A DNA stretch of 64,000 bases from Streptococcus sp. 263_SSPC (GCF_001071995.1 NZ_JVNU01000029.1:24371-88370), one strand, 5' to 3'. Shown: positions 9,081 through 21,777, counted from the first letter of the stretch. The notes: generated by a model not told the origin, from the sequence alone. Made by a program: numbers and translations.

Positions 9081-9467
9081 TTACACACGACGGCGTTTTG
9101 GAGGACGACATCCATTATGAGGGATTGGTGTTACGTCACGAATTGCTGTCACTTCTAATCCAGTAGCTTGTAATGAACGAATAGCAGCTTCACGACCTGA
9201 ACCAGGACCTTTAACAGAAACTTCTACAGTTTTCATTCCATGCTCCATTGAACCTTTTGCAGCAGATTCAGCAGCCATTTGAGCAGCAAATGGTGTTGAT
9301 TTTTTAGAACCTTTAAATCCTAAAGCACCTGCAGAAGACCATGAAATAGCATTACCATGAACGTCTGTAATCATAACAATTGTATTATTAAATGTTGAAC
9401 GGATGTGTGCTACACCAGATTCAATATTCTTTTTCACGCGGCGTTTGCGTACAACTTTCTTTGCCAT
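9081..9467 (-). CDS. rpsK: 30S ribosomal protein S11
   Basis: Small-subunit platform protein S11, 128 residues. Conserved [14 protein letters not shown] and the C-terminal [10 protein letters not shown] end are present. Lies between rpsM and rpoA with its own AGGAGG site. Confidence 0.97.
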   Translation of the reverse strand: MAKKVVRKRRVKKNIESGVAHIRSTFNNTIVMITDVHGNAISWSSAGALGFKGSKKSTPFAAQMAAESAAKGSMEHGMKTVEVSVKGPGSGREAAIRSLQATGLEVTAIRDVTPIPHNGCRPPKRRRV

Positions 9468-9494
9468 GAAGAATTAACCTCCTTCTTCTCTAAA

Positions 9495-9860
9495 TTATTT
9501 TTTCTTACCTGCAATGGCCTTAGCTGGGCCTTTACGAGTACGAGCATTATTTTTTGTGTTTTGACCACGAACTGGTAAACCACGACGGTGGCGAACTCCA
9601 CGGTATGAACCAATTTCCATCAAGCGTTTGATGTTTAAGTTCACTTCACGACGTAAGTCACCTTCAATTTTTAGTTTATCCACTTCAGCACGGATACGGT
9701 CTAACTCATCGTTCGATAAATCGCGAACACGAGTATCTTCACTAACGTTAGCAGCTGCTAAGATTTGTTTTGAAGTAGTAATACCGATACCGTAAATATA
9801 GGTTAAAGAAATAACAACACGTTTTTCACGTGGAATATCCACACCTGCAATACGAGCCAT
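9495..9860 (-). CDS. rpsM: 30S ribosomal protein S13
   Basis: Small-subunit head protein S13 that contacts L5 and the P-site tRNA, 121 residues. Starts [15 protein letters not shown]; the helix-two-turn-helix region and the basic tail ([15 protein letters not shown]) are intact. Follows rpmJ in the alpha operon. Confidence 0.97.
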   Translation of the reverse strand: MARIAGVDIPREKRVVISLTYIYGIGITTSKQILAAANVSEDTRVRDLSNDELDRIRAEVDKLKIEGDLRREVNLNIKRLMEIGSYRGVRHRRGLPVRGQNTKNNARTRKGPAKAIAGKKK

Positions 9861-9883
9861 ACTAATGAGTACCTCCTTATATA

Positions 9884-9997
9884 TTATCCTTGACGTTGTT
9901 TATGTTTGGGATTTTGACAAATCACCATAACTTTACCATTGCGTTTAATTACTTTACATTTTTCGCAAATTGGTTTTACTGATGCTCTAACTTTCAT
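9884..9997 (-). CDS. rpmJ: 50S ribosomal protein L36
   Basis: Very small large-subunit protein, 37 residues, opening [19 protein letters not shown]. The zinc-binding C+ form is present, with CEKC, a later Cys in VICQN and His in PKHKQ. Stop TAA at 9884-9886. Lies between infA and rpsM as in other Firmicutes. Confidence 0.97.
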   Translation of the reverse strand: MKVRASVKPICEKCKVIKRNGKVMVICQNPKHKQRQG

Positions 9998-10032
9998 TTA
10001 AGTTCCCTCCTCTATTTCATTAACGGAGTCCA

Positions 10033-10251
10033 TTATTTAAAGCGATACGTGATTCTTCCGCGCGTTAAATCATACGGTGATAATTCAACCGTTACTTTAT
10101 CGCCCGGTAAAATTTTAATGTAGTGCATCCGGATTTTTCCAGATACATGCGCTAAAACCTCATGACCGTTTTCAAGTTCGACCTTGAACATCGCATTCGG
10201 TAATGTTTCATTAACAATACCTTCAATTTCAATTACGTCTTCCTTTGCCAT
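10033..10251 (-). CDS. infA: Translation initiation factor IF-1
   Basis: 72-residue OB-fold initiation factor that occupies the ribosomal A site during initiation. Opening [13 protein letters not shown] and ending [11 protein letters not shown] are typical. First gene after an internal promoter (10324-10353), so translation-factor, ribosomal and polymerase genes downstream can be expressed apart from the upstream part. Confidence 0.97.
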   Translation of the reverse strand: MAKEDVIEIEGIVNETLPNAMFKVELENGHEVLAHVSGKIRMHYIKILPGDKVTVELSPYDLTRGRITYRFK

Positions 10252-10323
10252 GTCTCATCCTCCTTACTTGTAAAAAGTTTTTACGGATTATTTGACGGAC
10301 TTCTACCGTTATCTAACTTTCTA

Positions 10324-10353
10324 AGTATACCATTTTAGCTACCATAATTGCAA
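10324..10353 (-). promoter_or_regulatory. Internal promoter before infA
   Basis: TTGCAA (10348-10353), 18-base spacer, TATACT (10324-10329) on the minus strand in the 117-base gap between adk and infA. Confidence 0.75.
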
Positions 10354-10368
10354 GATAACAGGCAGTTC

Positions 10369-11031
<663 letters not shown>

Positions 11032-11090
11032 CTAGAATCATAATTGAAGAACTGACAAAACGCATTGCTGCATCTTGTCAATTTCTTCCA

Positions 11091-12389
11091 TTATTCCTCA
11101 ATAAATCCTTTATACTTACGTTTAATTGTACGTCCTTCAATTTGTCGGCTTAACTCTAACGCTACCCCAACAACGATTAGAAGGTTTGTACCACCAAGCA
11201 TCAATCCACGAGGTAAGTTCCATAATGCTGAAGCTACCATTGGAAGGATTGAGATACCACCAAGATAAAGAGCACCAACTGTACTTAATCGTAGTAAAGT
11301 ACCTGAAACGAATTGTTCTGTATCTTTACCAGGACGGACACTTAAAATATATCCGCTTGATTTTTGTAAGTTTTCTGCTACTTTCTCTGGGTTTACTTGT
11401 ACGAAAGCATAGAAAAATGTAAATACAACAATTAACACTGTGTATAATGTTGCACCAGCAGGTTTAGAAAAATCAAAAATGTTAGTGGCAAGTTGGTACC
11501 AGCCAGATTCATTATGATCTTTTGCATACAAACTTAAAATAGTTGATGGCAATGTCATAAATGAGCTAGCAAAGATAACCGGAATTACCCCTGCAGAGTT
11601 GATTTTTAAAGGTAACCAAGATGTTTCACTTGAACCAGTTGCACGTTTTGAGTATGAGATTGGCAGGCGACGTTGCGCTTGTTCAATATATACTACTAAC
11701 ATAACGACTAAAACAATCGCTACAACTAATGCAACTGTGAATCCTACTGCACGATAAAAATCAGTGTCTGTACGACCTTGAATTTGATTTACATAGAATT
11801 CATAAATATCATGTGGCATTCTTGCTACAATACCTGCGAAGATTAGAACGGAAACCCCGTTACCAATCCCCTTAACGGTAATCATATCTCCCAACCATGT
11901 TAGAAACATGGAACCAGCTGTTAACACAAGTGCAATCATTAAGAATGTTTTGACCCCTGGGTTGTTAATTAACCCATAGTTTGACCAAACATTAAATCCA
12001 AAAGAAATTGCATATGCTTGGAAAAATCCAATCACAATTGTTAAATAACGAGTTGCCGAATTTAATTTACGACGACCAACTTCCCCTTGTTTAGACCACT
12101 CAACGAACGTTGGTAGAATATCCATTTGTAACAATTGGACAACAATGGATGCGGTGATATAAGGTGAAACTCCCATTGAGAACAATGAGAAGTTTGATAA
12201 AGCCCCACCACTAAATGTATTTAACAATCCGAAAATTCCTGTTGTTGCAAATGTCTGAATTGCTCCAGCATTTACACCAGGAACAGTAACTTGTGATCCA
12301 ATACGAAAGATAATTAGAATCGACAATGTGAATAACAGACGTTTTCTAATATCTTTCATTTGAACAGCATTCTTTAGTAGAGTGAACAT
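11091..12389 (-). CDS. secY: Protein translocase subunit SecY
   Basis: Channel of the Sec translocon, 432 residues with ten predicted membrane helices. The plug region GALSNFSLFSMGVSPYITAS and the later SGYILSVRPGKDTEQF loop are characteristic. Its start codon overlaps the rplO stop as TAATG, so translation is coupled. This is the housekeeping SecY of the spc operon. Confidence 0.97.
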   Translation of the reverse strand: MFTLLKNAVQMKDIRKRLLFTLSILIIFRIGSQVTVPGVNAGAIQTFATTGIFGLLNTFSGGALSNFSLFSMGVSPYITASIVVQLLQMDILPTFVEWSKQGEVGRRKLNSATRYLTIVIGFFQAYAISFGFNVWSNYGLINNPGVKTFLMIALVLTAGSMFLTWLGDMITVKGIGNGVSVLIFAGIVARMPHDIYEFYVNQIQGRTDTDFYRAVGFTVALVVAIVLVVMLVVYIEQAQRRLPISYSKRATGSSETSWLPLKINSAGVIPVIFASSFMTLPSTILSLYAKDHNESGWYQLATNIFDFSKPAGATLYTVLIVVFTFFYAFVQVNPEKVAENLQKSSGYILSVRPGKDTEQFVSGTLLRLSTVGALYLGGISILPMVASALWNLPRGLMLGGTNLLIVVGVALELSRQIEGRTIKRKYKGFIEE

Positions 12390-12829
12390 TAGATCACCTC
12401 TACAGTTCCACCTGCAGCTTCAATAGCTTCTTTTGCTGCTTGCGAGAATTTATTTGCTTTTACAGTTAACTTGCGTTCAAGTTTACCATTAGCTAACACT
12501 TTGATACCGTCTTTTTCATTTTTAACGATACCAGCCTCCACTAGTACAGTCGCAGTTACTTCTTGACCATCTTCAAAACGGTTTAATGTTTCAAGATTTA
12601 CAACTGCATATTCTTTACGATTAATATTTTGGAAACCACGTTTTGGAATACGACGGAATAATGGAGTTTGTCCACCTTCGAATCCTAATCTAACGCCACC
12701 ACCTGAACGAGCTTTTTGTCCTTTGCTTCCGCGTCCAGCAGTTTTACCATTTCCTGAACCTTGACCTCTACCAACACGGTTACGTTCTTTACGTGAACCT
12801 TCAGCTGGTTGTAATTCATGAAGTTTCAT
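12389..12829 (-). CDS. rplO: 50S ribosomal protein L15
   Basis: Large-subunit assembly protein L15, 146 residues from ATG 12827-12829 ([20 protein letters not shown]), with GAGGAGGTG upstream; the longer open frame has no such site. The Gly/Arg-rich N-terminal arm is intact. Stop overlaps the secY start by one base. Confidence 0.97.
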   Translation of the reverse strand: MKLHELQPAEGSRKERNRVGRGQGSGNGKTAGRGSKGQKARSGGGVRLGFEGGQTPLFRRIPKRGFQNINRKEYAVVNLETLNRFEDGQEVTATVLVEAGIVKNEKDGIKVLANGKLERKLTVKANKFSQAAKEAIEAAGGTVEVI

Positions 12830-12860
12830 GTTCCGGGCACCTCCTCTTATAAGTTTTAAA

Positions 12861-13040
12861 TTAAACTTCCTCAACATCCACTAAATGTGAAACTGTGTTA
12901 ACCATGCCTTTGATAGCTACGTTAGCTGGTTTAACAACTGTTGAACGAATTTTTGTTAAGCCTAATGCTTTACAAGTATCGATTTGGTTTTGAGGACGTC
13001 CAATCAAGCTTTTCTTTAAAGTAATCTTTAATTCTGCCAT
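12861..13040 (-). CDS. rpmD: 50S ribosomal protein L30
   Basis: 59-residue protein L30, opening [20 protein letters not shown]. Start ATG 13038-13040 with AAGGAGGAC upstream; stop TAA 12861-12863. Lies between rpsE and rplO, its standard spc-operon place. Confidence 0.96.
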   Translation of the reverse strand: MAELKITLKKSLIGRPQNQIDTCKALGLTKIRSTVVKPANVAIKGMVNTVSHLVDVEEV

Positions 13041-13053
13041 TTTAATGTCCTCC

Positions 13054-13554
13054 TTATCCTAAAAGTTCTTCAACTGATTTGCCACGTAATGCAGCAACAT
13101 CTTCAACACGTTTTAATTGTTTTAATCCTTCGATTGTAGCACGAACCATGTTAACTGGTGTGTTTGAACCTAAAGATTTTGAAGTTACGTCTGAAATACC
13201 TGCTAATTCAACAACGGCACGAACTGGTCCACCTGCTGCAATTCCTGAACCGGCTTGAGCTGGTTTTAACAATACGTTACCACCGCAGAAGCGACCGATA
13301 ACTTCGTGAGGAATTGTAGAACCACTAGTTGGAACTTCAATAAGGTTTTTCTTAGCATCTTCAATAGCTTTACGAATAGCTTCTGGTACTTCTTGAGCTT
13401 TACCAGTACCGAAACCAACATGTCCATTATGGTCACCGACAACTACTAAAGCAGCAAAACGTAAACGACGTCCACCTTTTACAACTTTTGTAACGCGGTT
13501 AATCGCAACAACACGATCTTCTAATTCTAAGTTTCTTGCATCAATATTAACCAT
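13054..13554 (-). CDS. rpsE: 30S ribosomal protein S5
   Basis: Small-subunit accuracy protein S5, 166 residues. Double-stranded-RNA-binding N-terminal domain ([35 protein letters not shown]) and C-terminal domain intact. Confidence 0.97.
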   Translation of the reverse strand: MVNIDARNLELEDRVVAINRVTKVVKGGRRLRFAALVVVGDHNGHVGFGTGKAQEVPEAIRKAIEDAKKNLIEVPTSGSTIPHEVIGRFCGGNVLLKPAQAGSGIAAGGPVRAVVELAGISDVTSKSLGSNTPVNMVRATIEGLKQLKRVEDVAALRGKSVEELLG

Positions 13555-13575
13555 GAATTGTGGATCCTCCTTTTC

Positions 13576-13941
13576 CTAGAATACTAGTCCATTTTCACGT
13601 GCAGCTTCAGCTAAAGCTTTTACACGTCCATGGTATAAGTATCCACCACGGTCAAAGACTACTTCTTTAATATTTTTTTCAAGTCCGCGTTCTGCAATTA
13701 ATTTACCTACAGCAGAAGCTTCCTCAGTTTTTGTTCCGTTTTCTACATTAGTATCTAAAGTAGAGGCACTTGCTAGCGTCACACCCGCTACGTCATCAAT
13801 TAATTGAGCGTAGATGTTTTTGTTAGAACGAAAAACGTTCAAGCGTGGGCACTCAGCAGTACCAGAGATTTTACGACGAACACGTGCGTGACGAGTTTGA
13901 CGCACTTTATTTTTGTCTGGTTTTGTAATCACAATTTTCAC
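13576..13941 (-). CDS. rplR: 50S ribosomal protein L18
   Basis: 5S-rRNA-binding protein L18, 121 residues, with the basic N-terminus ([18 protein letters not shown]) and ARENGLVF end. Between rplF and rpsE. Confidence 0.97.
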   Translation of the reverse strand: MKIVITKPDKNKVRQTRHARVRRKISGTAECPRLNVFRSNKNIYAQLIDDVAGVTLASASTLDTNVENGTKTEEASAVGKLIAERGLEKNIKEVVFDRGGYLYHGRVKALAEAARENGLVF

Positions 13942-13998
13942 CTCTTATTAATTAATCATGCTGCGATAAGCGCAACAAAAGGTAAATAATCACTAAAA

Positions 13999-14535
13999 TT
14001 ATTTACCTGTTTTACCTTCTTTACGACGTACAAATTCATCAACGTAACGAATTCCTTTACCTTTATAAGGTTCTGGAGGACGTACGCCACGAATGTTAGC
14101 AGCTAATTCGCCAACTTTTTGTTTGTCATAACCTTTAACGATTACTTTTGTATTAGAAGGAACTTCGATTTCTACTCCTTCTTCTGGAGTGAACTCCACT
14201 GGATGAGAATATCCAACGTTTAATACAAGTTTTTTACCTTGTAATTGAGCACGATACCCAACCCCGATTAATTCCAATTCTTTTTGGAATCCTTCAGTAA
14301 CACCAACTACCATGTTGTTGAAAACTGCGCGAGTTGTTCCGTGGATTGTTTTGTTTTCTTTTGAATCATCTGGACGAGTGAATACTACTTCACCTTCGCG
14401 TTGTTCTAAAGAAATGTTTTGGTTAAATGTATAACTTAATTCACCTTTAGGACCTTTAACTGTTACTGTATGATCCTTAACGTCTACTGTTACTCCAGCT
14501 GGAATAACGACTGGTTTATTACCGATACGGCTCAC
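13999..14535 (-). CDS. rplF: 50S ribosomal protein L6
   Basis: Large-subunit protein L6 near the factor-binding site, 178 residues, with the two repeated domains; C-terminal signature [20 protein letters not shown]. Confidence 0.97.
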   Translation of the reverse strand: MSRIGNKPVVIPAGVTVDVKDHTVTVKGPKGELSYTFNQNISLEQREGEVVFTRPDDSKENKTIHGTTRAVFNNMVVGVTEGFQKELELIGVGYRAQLQGKKLVLNVGYSHPVEFTPEEGVEIEVPSNTKVIVKGYDKQKVGELAANIRGVRPPEPYKGKGIRYVDEFVRRKEGKTGK

Positions 14536-14561
14536 TTGGCTGCACCTCCTTATTTTCTAGA

Positions 14562-14960
14562 TTACCAAACGTATGCTAGAATTTCTCCACCTACGTTTTT
14601 AGCTCTTGCTTCTTTGTCTGTAATAACACCTTCAGATGTTGATACAATAGCGATTCCTAAACCGTTTAATACTTTAGGAACTTCACCTGTTTTAGCATAA
14701 ACACGTAAACCAGGTTTAGAAATACGTTTCAATCCTGTAATTACACGTTCGTTATTTTTTCCATATTTCAAGAACACTTTCATGATGCCTTGTTTACCAT
14801 CTTCTTCAACTGAGAAGTCTTTAATGAAACCTTCAGATTTTAAGATGTTCGCAATAGCAACTTTCATGTTTGATGACGGAACTTCTAGTGATTCGTGACG
14901 AACCATGTTCGCGTTACGAATACGAGTTAAGAAATCCGCGATTGGATCTGTCATAACCAT
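14562..14960 (-). CDS. rpsH: 30S ribosomal protein S8
   Basis: 16S-rRNA-binding assembly protein S8, 132 residues ([16 protein letters not shown] near the start). The outer ATG (14958-14960) is 9 bases from AGGAGG; an inner ATG two codons in is 15 bases away, so the outer one is kept. Confidence 0.97.
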   Translation of the reverse strand: MVMTDPIADFLTRIRNANMVRHESLEVPSSNMKVAIANILKSEGFIKDFSVEEDGKQGIMKVFLKYGKNNERVITGLKRISKPGLRVYAKTGEVPKVLNGLGIAIVSTSEGVITDKEARAKNVGGEILAYVW

Positions 14961-14992
14961 TAATGAGTACCTCCTTTATCAAGTAGTAATGA

Positions 14993-15178
14993 TTACCAAC
15001 TTGCTTTCTTCATTCCTGGGATTTGCCCTTTATAGGCAAGCTCACGTAAACAAATACGGCAAAGTTTGAATTTACGATAAACTGAATGTGGTCGACCACA
15101 ACGTTCACAACGAGTATATTCTTGAGTTGAATATTTTTTTGGACGTTTGTTTTTTGCGATCATTGATTTTTTAGCCAA
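14993..15178 (-). CDS. rpsZ: 30S ribosomal protein S14 type Z
   Basis: Short zinc-binding S14 of 61 residues with the CERC ... CRIC zinc ribbon. This C+ form belongs to the spc operon of Firmicutes. Confidence 0.97.
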   Translation of the reverse strand: MAKKSMIAKNKRPKKYSTQEYTRCERCGRPHSVYRKFKLCRICLRELAYKGQIPGMKKASW

Positions 15179-15205
15179 ACTACTCGCCTCCTGTGAGTTT
15201 TATTT

Positions 15206-15745
15206 TTATTTTTGGAAAGGCATTCCAAGTTGAGTTAATAATTCTTTTGCTTCTTCGTCTGTATTAGCTGTTGTTACGATAACAATATCCATACCACGGA
15301 CTTTGTCTACGCGATCGTAGTCAATTTCAGGGAAGATTAATTGTTCTTTAACACCTAATGTGTAGTTACCGCGTCCGTCAAAAGATTTTTTAGAAATCCC
15401 ACGGAAGTCACGTACACGAGGTAATGAAACTGTTACTAACTTGTCTAAGAAGTCATACATACGTTCACCACGTAAAGTAACTTTAGTTCCGATTGGCATA
15501 CCTTCACGTAAACGGAAACCAGCGATTGATTTCTTCGCAGTTGTTACAACTGGTTTTTGACCAGAGATTAATGTTAACTCTTCAACTGCTTTTTCTAAGT
15601 TTTTAGCGTTAGATGTTGCATCACCAACACCCATATTAATAACGATTTTTTCTACTTTTGGTACTTCCATAACTGATTTGTAGTTAAATTTTTCAATTAA
15701 TGAAGGTACTACTTCGTTTTTGTATTTTGCATTTAAGCGATTCAT
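15206..15745 (-). CDS. rplE: 50S ribosomal protein L5
   Basis: 5S-rRNA-binding protein L5, 179 residues ([20 protein letters not shown]). It bridges to S13 on the small subunit. Confidence 0.97.
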   Translation of the reverse strand: MNRLNAKYKNEVVPSLIEKFNYKSVMEVPKVEKIVINMGVGDATSNAKNLEKAVEELTLISGQKPVVTTAKKSIAGFRLREGMPIGTKVTLRGERMYDFLDKLVTVSLPRVRDFRGISKKSFDGRGNYTLGVKEQLIFPEIDYDRVDKVRGMDIVIVTTANTDEEAKELLTQLGMPFQK

Positions 15746-15777
15746 GCAGGATGGTCCTCCTTCCTCAAATTACTGAA

Positions 15778-16080
15778 TTATGCTTTATTACGACCTTTAG
15801 GTACGCGTACCTTTTCACCGTTTTCTACTTTAAAGCCTGTACGAGTTGCTTTACCTGTAGTTGGGTCTACGAACATTACGTTTGAAACATGAATTGGAGC
15901 TTCCACTTCAACGATTCCCCCTGTTTGGTTCGCTTGAGATGGTTTTTGATGTTTCTTAACAATGTTAACACCTTCAACGATTACACGGTCTTTTTTAGGA
16001 AAGCTCTTTAAGATTTTTCCTTCTTTACCTTTGTCTTTACCTGAGATTACTTTTACGATATCACCAGTTTTTACGTGCAT
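15778..16080 (-). CDS. rplX: 50S ribosomal protein L24
   Basis: Assembly initiator L24, 100 residues, with the KOW motif near the N-terminus ([19 protein letters not shown]). Confidence 0.97.
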   Translation of the reverse strand: MHVKTGDIVKVISGKDKGKEGKILKSFPKKDRVIVEGVNIVKKHQKPSQANQTGGIVEVEAPIHVSNVMFVDPTTGKATRTGFKVENGEKVRVPKGRNKA

Positions 16081-16110
16081 GTGTTACACCTCCTTCGATT
16101 TTGATGAGAA

Positions 16111-16494
<384 letters not shown>

Positions 16495-16517
16495 TCAAAT
16501 GTATACACAATTTGAAA

Positions 16518-16784
16518 TTAAATAATTACTGCTTCTTCAACAATTTCAACTAAGCGGAAACGTTTTGTTTTTGACAATGGACGAGTTTCCATAATCTTAA
16601 CAATGTCCCCAACTTTTGCTGAGTTATTTTCATCATGAGCTACAAATTTTTTAGTATATTTAACACGTTTACCGTAAGTTGAGTGACGTTTGTAAGTTTC
16701 GATTGCAACTACTAACGTTTTGTCCATCTTATCTGAAACAACGCGTCCTTGATATACTTTACGTTGGTTACGTTCTACAGTCAT
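16518..16784 (-). CDS. rpsQ: 30S ribosomal protein S17
   Basis: OB-fold 16S-binding protein, 88 residues from ATG 16782-16784 ([20 protein letters not shown]). AGGAGG is 8 bases before this ATG but only 2 before an ATG two codons upstream, so the inner start is chosen. Confidence 0.95.
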   Translation of the reverse strand: MTVERNQRKVYQGRVVSDKMDKTLVVAIETYKRHSTYGKRVKYTKKFVAHDENNSAKVGDIVKIMETRPLSKTKRFRLVEIVEEAVII

Positions 16785-16808
16785 GTTCATTGCCTCCTTT
16801 GCTGATGA

Positions 16809-17015
16809 TTATTTTTGCAATTCTTCTTGACGCAATGCAGTCTTGATACGCGCAATTTGTTTACGTACTTCACGAATGCGTGCTGTACCTTCTAATTGCC
16901 CAGTAGCAAGTTGGAATCGTAAGTTGAATAGTTCTTGTTTTAATTCATTTTCTTTTTCAACAAGTTCAGCAGTGGATAACCCTTTAAGTTCTTTCTTAAG
17001 TTCATTAACCTTCAT
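16809..17015 (-). CDS. rpmC: 50S ribosomal protein L29
   Basis: Two-helix protein at the exit tunnel, 68 residues from ATG 17013-17015 ([20 protein letters not shown]). It overlaps the end of rplP by 11 bases and uses GGTGGTG inside rplP as its site. Confidence 0.95.
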   Translation of the reverse strand: MKVNELKKELKGLSTAELVEKENELKQELFNLRFQLATGQLEGTARIREVRKQIARIKTALRQEELQK

Positions 17016-17439
17016 TCGATTCACCACCATTTTCTTCGCGTTTCACAAATTTTGTTTTAACTGGCAATTTGTGTGATGCCAAACGTAAAGCTTCGCGTGC
17101 TACTTCTTCTGATACGCCAGCGATTTCAAACATCACTTTACCGCGTTTAACTGGTGCAACCCATCCTTCAGGTGCCCCTTTACCAGAACCCATACGAACC
17201 CCGATAGCTTTAGCTGTGTATGATTTGTGAGGGAAAATTTTAATCCATACTTTCCCACCACGTTTCATGTAACGTGTCATAGCGATACGTGCTGCTTCGA
17301 TTTGACGGTTTGTAATCCAGTGAGATTCTGTTGCTTGTAAACCGTATGTACCGAATACTACTTCTTTACCACCTTTAGCTTCCCCGCGCATTTTTCCACG
17401 GAACTCACGACGGTGTTTTACACGTTTAGGTACTAACAT
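17005..17439 (-). CDS. rplP: 50S ribosomal protein L16
   Basis: Large-subunit protein L16 near the A site, 144 residues ([19 protein letters not shown]). Between rpsC and rpmC. Confidence 0.97.
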   Translation of the reverse strand: MLVPKRVKHRREFRGKMRGEAKGGKEVVFGTYGLQATESHWITNRQIEAARIAMTRYMKRGGKVWIKIFPHKSYTAKAIGVRMGSGKGAPEGWVAPVKRGKVMFEIAGVSEEVAREALRLASHKLPVKTKFVKREENGGESNEG

Positions 17440-17441
17440 GA

Positions 17442-18104
17442 TTATTTCCCTCCTTTCTCAGAGTTTTTGTTCTTTCTTGTTGGTAATACTTCATCGCGGT
17501 AGATCCAAGTTTTAACACCTAATTTACCGTATGTTGTATCTGCTTCTTCCCATGCGTAGTCAATGTCCGCACGTAATGTATGCAATGGAACTGTTCCTTC
17601 TGAATAGCTTTCAGAACGAGCGATATCGGCACCGTTTAAACGACCTGATACCATTGTTTTGATACCTTTAGCACCAGCGCGCATTGTACGTTGGATAGCT
17701 TGTTTTTGTGCACGACGGAAAGCGATACGACGTTCTAAGTCGCGAGCGATTCCTTCAGCAACTAATTTAGCATCTAAATCAGGTTTTTTGATTTCAACAA
17801 TGTTGATGTGAACTCGTTTACCTGTTAGTTTGTTTAAGTTTGTACGTAATTTATCTACTTCAGATCCACCTTTACCAATTACCATACCTGGTTTAGCTGT
17901 GTGGATTGAAACATTAACACGATTAGCAGCACGTTCAATTTCAATTGTTGAAACGCTAGCTTCGTTTAATTGTTTACGGATATAATCACGGATTTTTAAA
18001 TCTTCATGTAAGAATTCTGCGAAATCTTTTTCTGCGTACCATTTTGAATCCCAGTCACGGATGATTCCAACACGCATTCCTAATGGATGAATTTTTTGAC
18101 CCAC
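17442..18104 (-). CDS. rpsC: 30S ribosomal protein S3
   Basis: mRNA-entry helicase-region protein S3, 220 residues, with a KH domain ([16 protein letters not shown]) and C-terminal domain. Two bases before rplP. Confidence 0.97.
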   Translation of the reverse strand: MGQKIHPLGMRVGIIRDWDSKWYAEKDFAEFLHEDLKIRDYIRKQLNEASVSTIEIERAANRVNVSIHTAKPGMVIGKGGSEVDKLRTNLNKLTGKRVHINIVEIKKPDLDAKLVAEGIARDLERRIAFRRAQKQAIQRTMRAGAKGIKTMVSGRLNGADIARSESYSEGTVPLHTLRADIDYAWEEADTTYGKLGVKTWIYRDEVLPTRKNKNSEKGGK

Positions 18105-18107
18105 TGA

Positions 18108-18464
18108 TTATCCCTCCTTCTTCTCTGATACCACTACAGTGATGTGGCTTGTGCGTTTTAAGATTTGTGAAGCTGAACCTTTAGCACGTGGACGGAAACG
18201 TTTCATAGTTGGTCCTTCGTTCACGTAAGCTTCACTTACATATAAGTTTTCAACATCTAAGTCAAAATTGTGTTCAGCGTTAGCAATTGCAGACATTAAA
18301 ACTTTTTCTACGATTGGTGATGCAGAACGTGGTGTAAATTTCAAGATTGAAATTGCGTCACCGATTTTTTTACCTCTAATTAGATCGACAACAAGACGAG
18401 CTTTACGAGGTGCAATACGAACTGTTTTAGCAACTGCTTTTGCAGATGTGATTTGTTCTGACAT
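18108..18464 (-). CDS. rplV: 50S ribosomal protein L22
   Basis: Exit-tunnel protein L22, 118 residues, including the tunnel loop region ([15 protein letters not shown]). Macrolide-relevant loop appears intact. Confidence 0.97.
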   Translation of the reverse strand: MSEQITSAKAVAKTVRIAPRKARLVVDLIRGKKIGDAISILKFTPRSASPIVEKVLMSAIANAEHNFDLDVENLYVSEAYVNEGPTMKRFRPRAKGSASQILKRTSHITVVVSEKKEG

Positions 18465-18483
18465 TTTTCAAGTCCTCCCCTCG

Positions 18484-18765
18484 TTATTTGCGTTTAGATT
18501 TCTTATCGTCATTCACGTGACCACGGTAAGTTCTTGTTGGTGCGAATTCACCTAATTTGTGACCTACCATGTCTTCTTGAATATATACTGGAACATGTTT
18601 TCTGCCGTCATATACAGCAATTGTTTGTCCAACAAAGTTTGGGAAAATTGTTGAACGACGTGACCAAGTTTTGATCACAACTTTTTTGTCGCTACCTTGA
18701 GCAGCTTCAACCTTTTTCATCAAATGATCATCGACGAAAGGTCCTTTTTTCAAACTACGACCCAT
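18484..18765 (-). CDS. rpsS: 30S ribosomal protein S19
   Basis: Small-subunit head protein S19, 93 residues ([20 protein letters not shown]), ending in a basic tail. Confidence 0.97.
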   Translation of the reverse strand: MGRSLKKGPFVDDHLMKKVEAAQGSDKKVVIKTWSRRSTIFPNFVGQTIAVYDGRKHVPVYIQEDMVGHKLGEFAPTRTYRGHVNDDKKSKRK

Positions 18766-18819
18766 TATGGAAATCCTCCTTCCAGAATTTTAATAGAATC
18801 AGATTTGCTATCTAGTTAA

Positions 18820-19650
18820 TTATTTTTTACGACCACGAACAATAAGCTTGTTAGAACGAGCTTTCTTGCTACGAGTTTTGTATCCAAGAGCTGGTTTACC
18901 CCATGGAGATACAGGTGTTGGACGTCCGATAGGAGCGCGACCTTCACCACCACCGTGTGGGTGATCGTTAGGGTTCATTACAGAACCACGAACTGTTGGG
19001 CGTTTACGTTTCCAACGAGAACGTCCTGCTTTACCGAAGTTAATTAATTCGTGTTGTTCGTTACCAACAGTACCGATTGTTGCACGGCAAGTTGAAAGAA
19101 TCATACGAACTTCACCTGAGTTCAAACGAACTAAAGTGTATTTACCTTCTTGACCAAGTACTTGTGCACTTGTACCAGCTGAACGAACTAATTGTCCGCC
19201 TTTACCTGGTTTTGTTTCAATGTTGTGGATTACAGTACCCACTGGGATGTTTGCTAATGGTAAAGCATTACCTACTTTAATATCAGCATGTTCTCCTGAT
19301 TCGATACGTTGTCCTACTTGTAAACCTTTTGGAGCAATGATATATGCTTTAACACCATCTACATAGTGAATTAATGCAATGTTTGCTGTACGGTTTGGAT
19401 CGTACTCGATTGAGTGAACTACACCTTCAACGTTATCTTTGTTACGTTTGAAGTCGATCACACGGTAAGCACGTTTGTGTCCGCCACCTTGGTGACGTAC
19501 AGTGATTTTACCTTGGCTGTTACGACCAGCGTTGTTTTTTGATGATTCCAACAAAGTTTTTTCTGGTGTTGACTTTGTGATTTCGCTGAAGTCATAACCT
19601 GTCATATTACGACGGCCGTTTGAGGTTGGATTATATTTTTTAATCGCCAC
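18820..19650 (-). CDS. rplB: 50S ribosomal protein L2
   Basis: Peptidyl-transferase-region protein L2, 276 residues. OB-fold and SH3-like domains, and the conserved [11 protein letters not shown] segment carrying the key His just before it. Initiates at GTG 19648-19650 behind AGGAGGAAA. Confidence 0.97.
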   Translation of the reverse strand: MAIKKYNPTSNGRRNMTGYDFSEITKSTPEKTLLESSKNNAGRNSQGKITVRHQGGGHKRAYRVIDFKRNKDNVEGVVHSIEYDPNRTANIALIHYVDGVKAYIIAPKGLQVGQRIESGEHADIKVGNALPLANIPVGTVIHNIETKPGKGGQLVRSAGTSAQVLGQEGKYTLVRLNSGEVRMILSTCRATIGTVGNEQHELINFGKAGRSRWKRKRPTVRGSVMNPNDHPHGGGEGRAPIGRPTPVSPWGKPALGYKTRSKKARSNKLIVRGRKK

Positions 19651-19694
19651 GTCTATTTCCTCCTATTATTATAGTAGTTTTTTCTTTCTGAAGA

Positions 19695-19985
19695 TTAAGC
19701 TTCTTCAGCGAATAATTGAATATCTTTTGAATCTTTTGTAAGCTTCACAATTGCTTTACGACGTTTGTTAGTGTAACCACCGTAGCGGCCAACACGTTTG
19801 AATTTAGCACGTACATTTAAGATGTTAACTTTTTCAACTTTAACACCAAAAATTTCTTCTACGGCTTGACGTACTTGAATTTTGTTAGCACGTACATCAA
19901 CTTCAAAAGTGTATTTCTTTTCGTCAGTAGCAAGCATTGAAGCTTCAGTAATGATAGGGCGTTTGATTACGTCACGTGCATCCAT
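19695..19985 (-). CDS. rplW: 50S ribosomal protein L23
   Basis: Exit-tunnel docking protein for trigger factor and SRP, 96 residues. Start overlaps the rplD stop by one base (TAATG). Confidence 0.97.
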   Translation of the reverse strand: MDARDVIKRPIITEASMLATDEKKYTFEVDVRANKIQVRQAVEEIFGVKVEKVNILNVRAKFKRVGRYGGYTNKRRKAIVKLTKDSKDIQLFAEEA

Positions 19986-20608
19986 TATTGAAGTCCCTCC
20001 TCTACTTTAGAAAGAGCTGCTTTAGTGATTAATAATTTGTCGTTGTTTACAACGTCTAATACTGTAACATCTGTTTCGTCAACGATTGTTACGTTTGGAA
20101 TGTTACGAGCTGCTAATAATGCGAAATCGTTTGAAGATTCTACAACTACTAACACTTTTGTATCAACGTTTAAGTTAGACAATACTTGTGCAAACTCTTT
20201 TGTTTTTGGTGCGTCAAATTGTAATGCTTCCACTACAACAAGCTTGTTATCCAATACTTTTTGTGATAATACTGATTTAATCGCTAAGCGACGTACTTTT
20301 TTAGGTAATTTGTAACTATATGAACGAGGTGTTGGTCCGAATACAATACCTCCGCCACGCCATTGTGGTGAACGGATTGATCCTTGACGAGCACGACCAG
20401 TTCCTTTTTGGCGCCATGGTTTACGGCCGCCTCCGCTTACCGCACTACGGTTTTTAACAGCGTGTGTTCCTTGACGTAATGAAGCGCGTTGCATGATTAC
20501 TGCGTCGAATACTACATTTTCGTTTGGTTCAATTCCGAAGATTTCTGAGTTTAATTCGATTTCTCCGTTTGTTGTTCCATCTTGTTTAAATAATGTAACT
20601 TTTGTCAT
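19985..20608 (-). CDS. rplD: 50S ribosomal protein L4
   Basis: Large-subunit assembly protein L4, 207 residues. The long tunnel loop ([20 protein letters not shown]) is intact. In enterobacteria L4 also represses its own operon; nothing here shows whether that holds. Confidence 0.97.
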   Translation of the reverse strand: MTKVTLFKQDGTTNGEIELNSEIFGIEPNENVVFDAVIMQRASLRQGTHAVKNRSAVSGGGRKPWRQKGTGRARQGSIRSPQWRGGGIVFGPTPRSYSYKLPKKVRRLAIKSVLSQKVLDNKLVVVEALQFDAPKTKEFAQVLSNLNVDTKVLVVVESSNDFALLAARNIPNVTIVDETDVTVLDVVNNDKLLITKAALSKVEEGLQ

Positions 20609-20633
20609 TCTCTCGTTCCTCCTTCCCTATTTA

Positions 20634-21266
20634 TTATTTAGATTTAATTGCTGTTTTAATTTCTACTAATGATTTCTTAGATCCAGGTACGTTACCTTTG
20701 ATTAAGATTACATTGCGTTCTGCATCAACTTTCACTACTTCTAAGTTTTGAATAGTGATACGGTCGCCACCCATTTGTCCAGGTAATGCTTTACCTTTGA
20801 AAACGCGTGATGGGAATGATGCTCCACCCATTGAACCAGGACGACGGTGGTAACGAGAACCGTGAGCCATTGGTCCGCGAGATTGTCCATGACGTTTGAT
20901 AGCACCTTGGAAACCTTTCCCTTTAGATGTACCTGTTACGTCAACGATGTCTCCTGCTTTGAATACATCAACTGTAATTTCTTGTCCTACTTCGTACTCG
21001 CTAAGCTCGACATTGTTGAATTCACGAATGAAGCGCTTAGGAGTAGCATTTGCTTTTGCTACATGACCTTTAGCAGGGCGATTTGATAAAACTTCACGTA
21101 AGTCGTCGAAACCTAATTGAACAGCTTCGTAACCGTCGTTTTCGATTGTTTTTAATTGAAGAACAACGTTTGGAGTTACTTCAACAACTGTTACAGGAAT
21201 AAGTTCACCTGCTTCTGTAAAGTATTGAGTCATCCCTACTTTTTTGCCTAAGATTCCTTTGGTCAT
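20634..21266 (-). CDS. rplC: 50S ribosomal protein L3
   Basis: Large-subunit assembly initiator L3, 210 residues, with the [17 protein letters not shown] loop that reaches the peptidyl-transferase centre. Confidence 0.97.
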   Translation of the reverse strand: MTKGILGKKVGMTQYFTEAGELIPVTVVEVTPNVVLQLKTIENDGYEAVQLGFDDLREVLSNRPAKGHVAKANATPKRFIREFNNVELSEYEVGQEITVDVFKAGDIVDVTGTSKGKGFQGAIKRHGQSRGPMAHGSRYHRRPGSMGGASFPSRVFKGKALPGQMGGDRITIQNLEVVKVDAERNVILIKGNVPGSKKSLVEIKTAIKSK

Positions 21267-21291
21267 GGTTACACCTCCATTTTTCTATTTA

Positions 21292-21600
21292 TTATAATTT
21301 GATTTCGATGTCAACGCCGCTTGGTAAATCAAGCTTCATTAAGGCATCAACAGTTTTTGGCGTTGGATTAACGATGTCGATCAAACGCTTGTGTGTACGC
21401 ATTTCAAATTGTTCGCGAGAATCTTTATATTTGTGAGTCGCACGAATAACTGTGTAAAGCGATCTTTCTGTTGGCAATGGAATTGGACCAGCTACGCTAG
21501 CACCAGTTCTTTTTGCTGTTTCTACGATTTTTTCCGCTGATTGATCAAGCGCACGGTGTTCGTAAGCTTTCAAACGGATACGGATTTTTTGTTTTGCCAT
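21292..21600 (-). CDS. rpsJ: 30S ribosomal protein S10
   Basis: Small-subunit head protein, also antitermination factor NusE. 102 residues from ATG 21598-21600 ([20 protein letters not shown]) with AAGGAGGAA upstream. The frame stays open for 36 more codons, but that stretch is the structured operon leader. First gene of the S10 operon. Confidence 0.97.
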   Translation of the reverse strand: MAKQKIRIRLKAYEHRALDQSAEKIVETAKRTGASVAGPIPLPTERSLYTVIRATHKYKDSREQFEMRTHKRLIDIVNPTPKTVDALMKLDLPSGVDIEIKL

Positions 21601-21777
21601 TGTCTTTCCTCCTTCGTCTAATGTTGTCATAAGACTAGCTCCACGCGAATTTCCGACTTGACCCTTTCGTGGCAAAGCGTCCGGGCGTGTCGCAACCTCT
21701 CGTTTCATAGCTCCCCTTCTTATTTTAAGAGGGGGTATGCTGCTTTAGAATTTACATTCCTCTGCGGCACTTTTAAT
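21601..21777 (-). promoter_or_regulatory. S10 operon 5' leader
   Basis: About 170 bases of untranslated leader between the promoter and rpsJ. It contains a GC-rich hairpin (CCCC / GGGG based, 21713-21734) and a GC-rich stretch at 21645-21705 unlike the AT-rich surroundings. It may serve ribosomal-protein feedback, but the ligand is unknown. Confidence 0.5.
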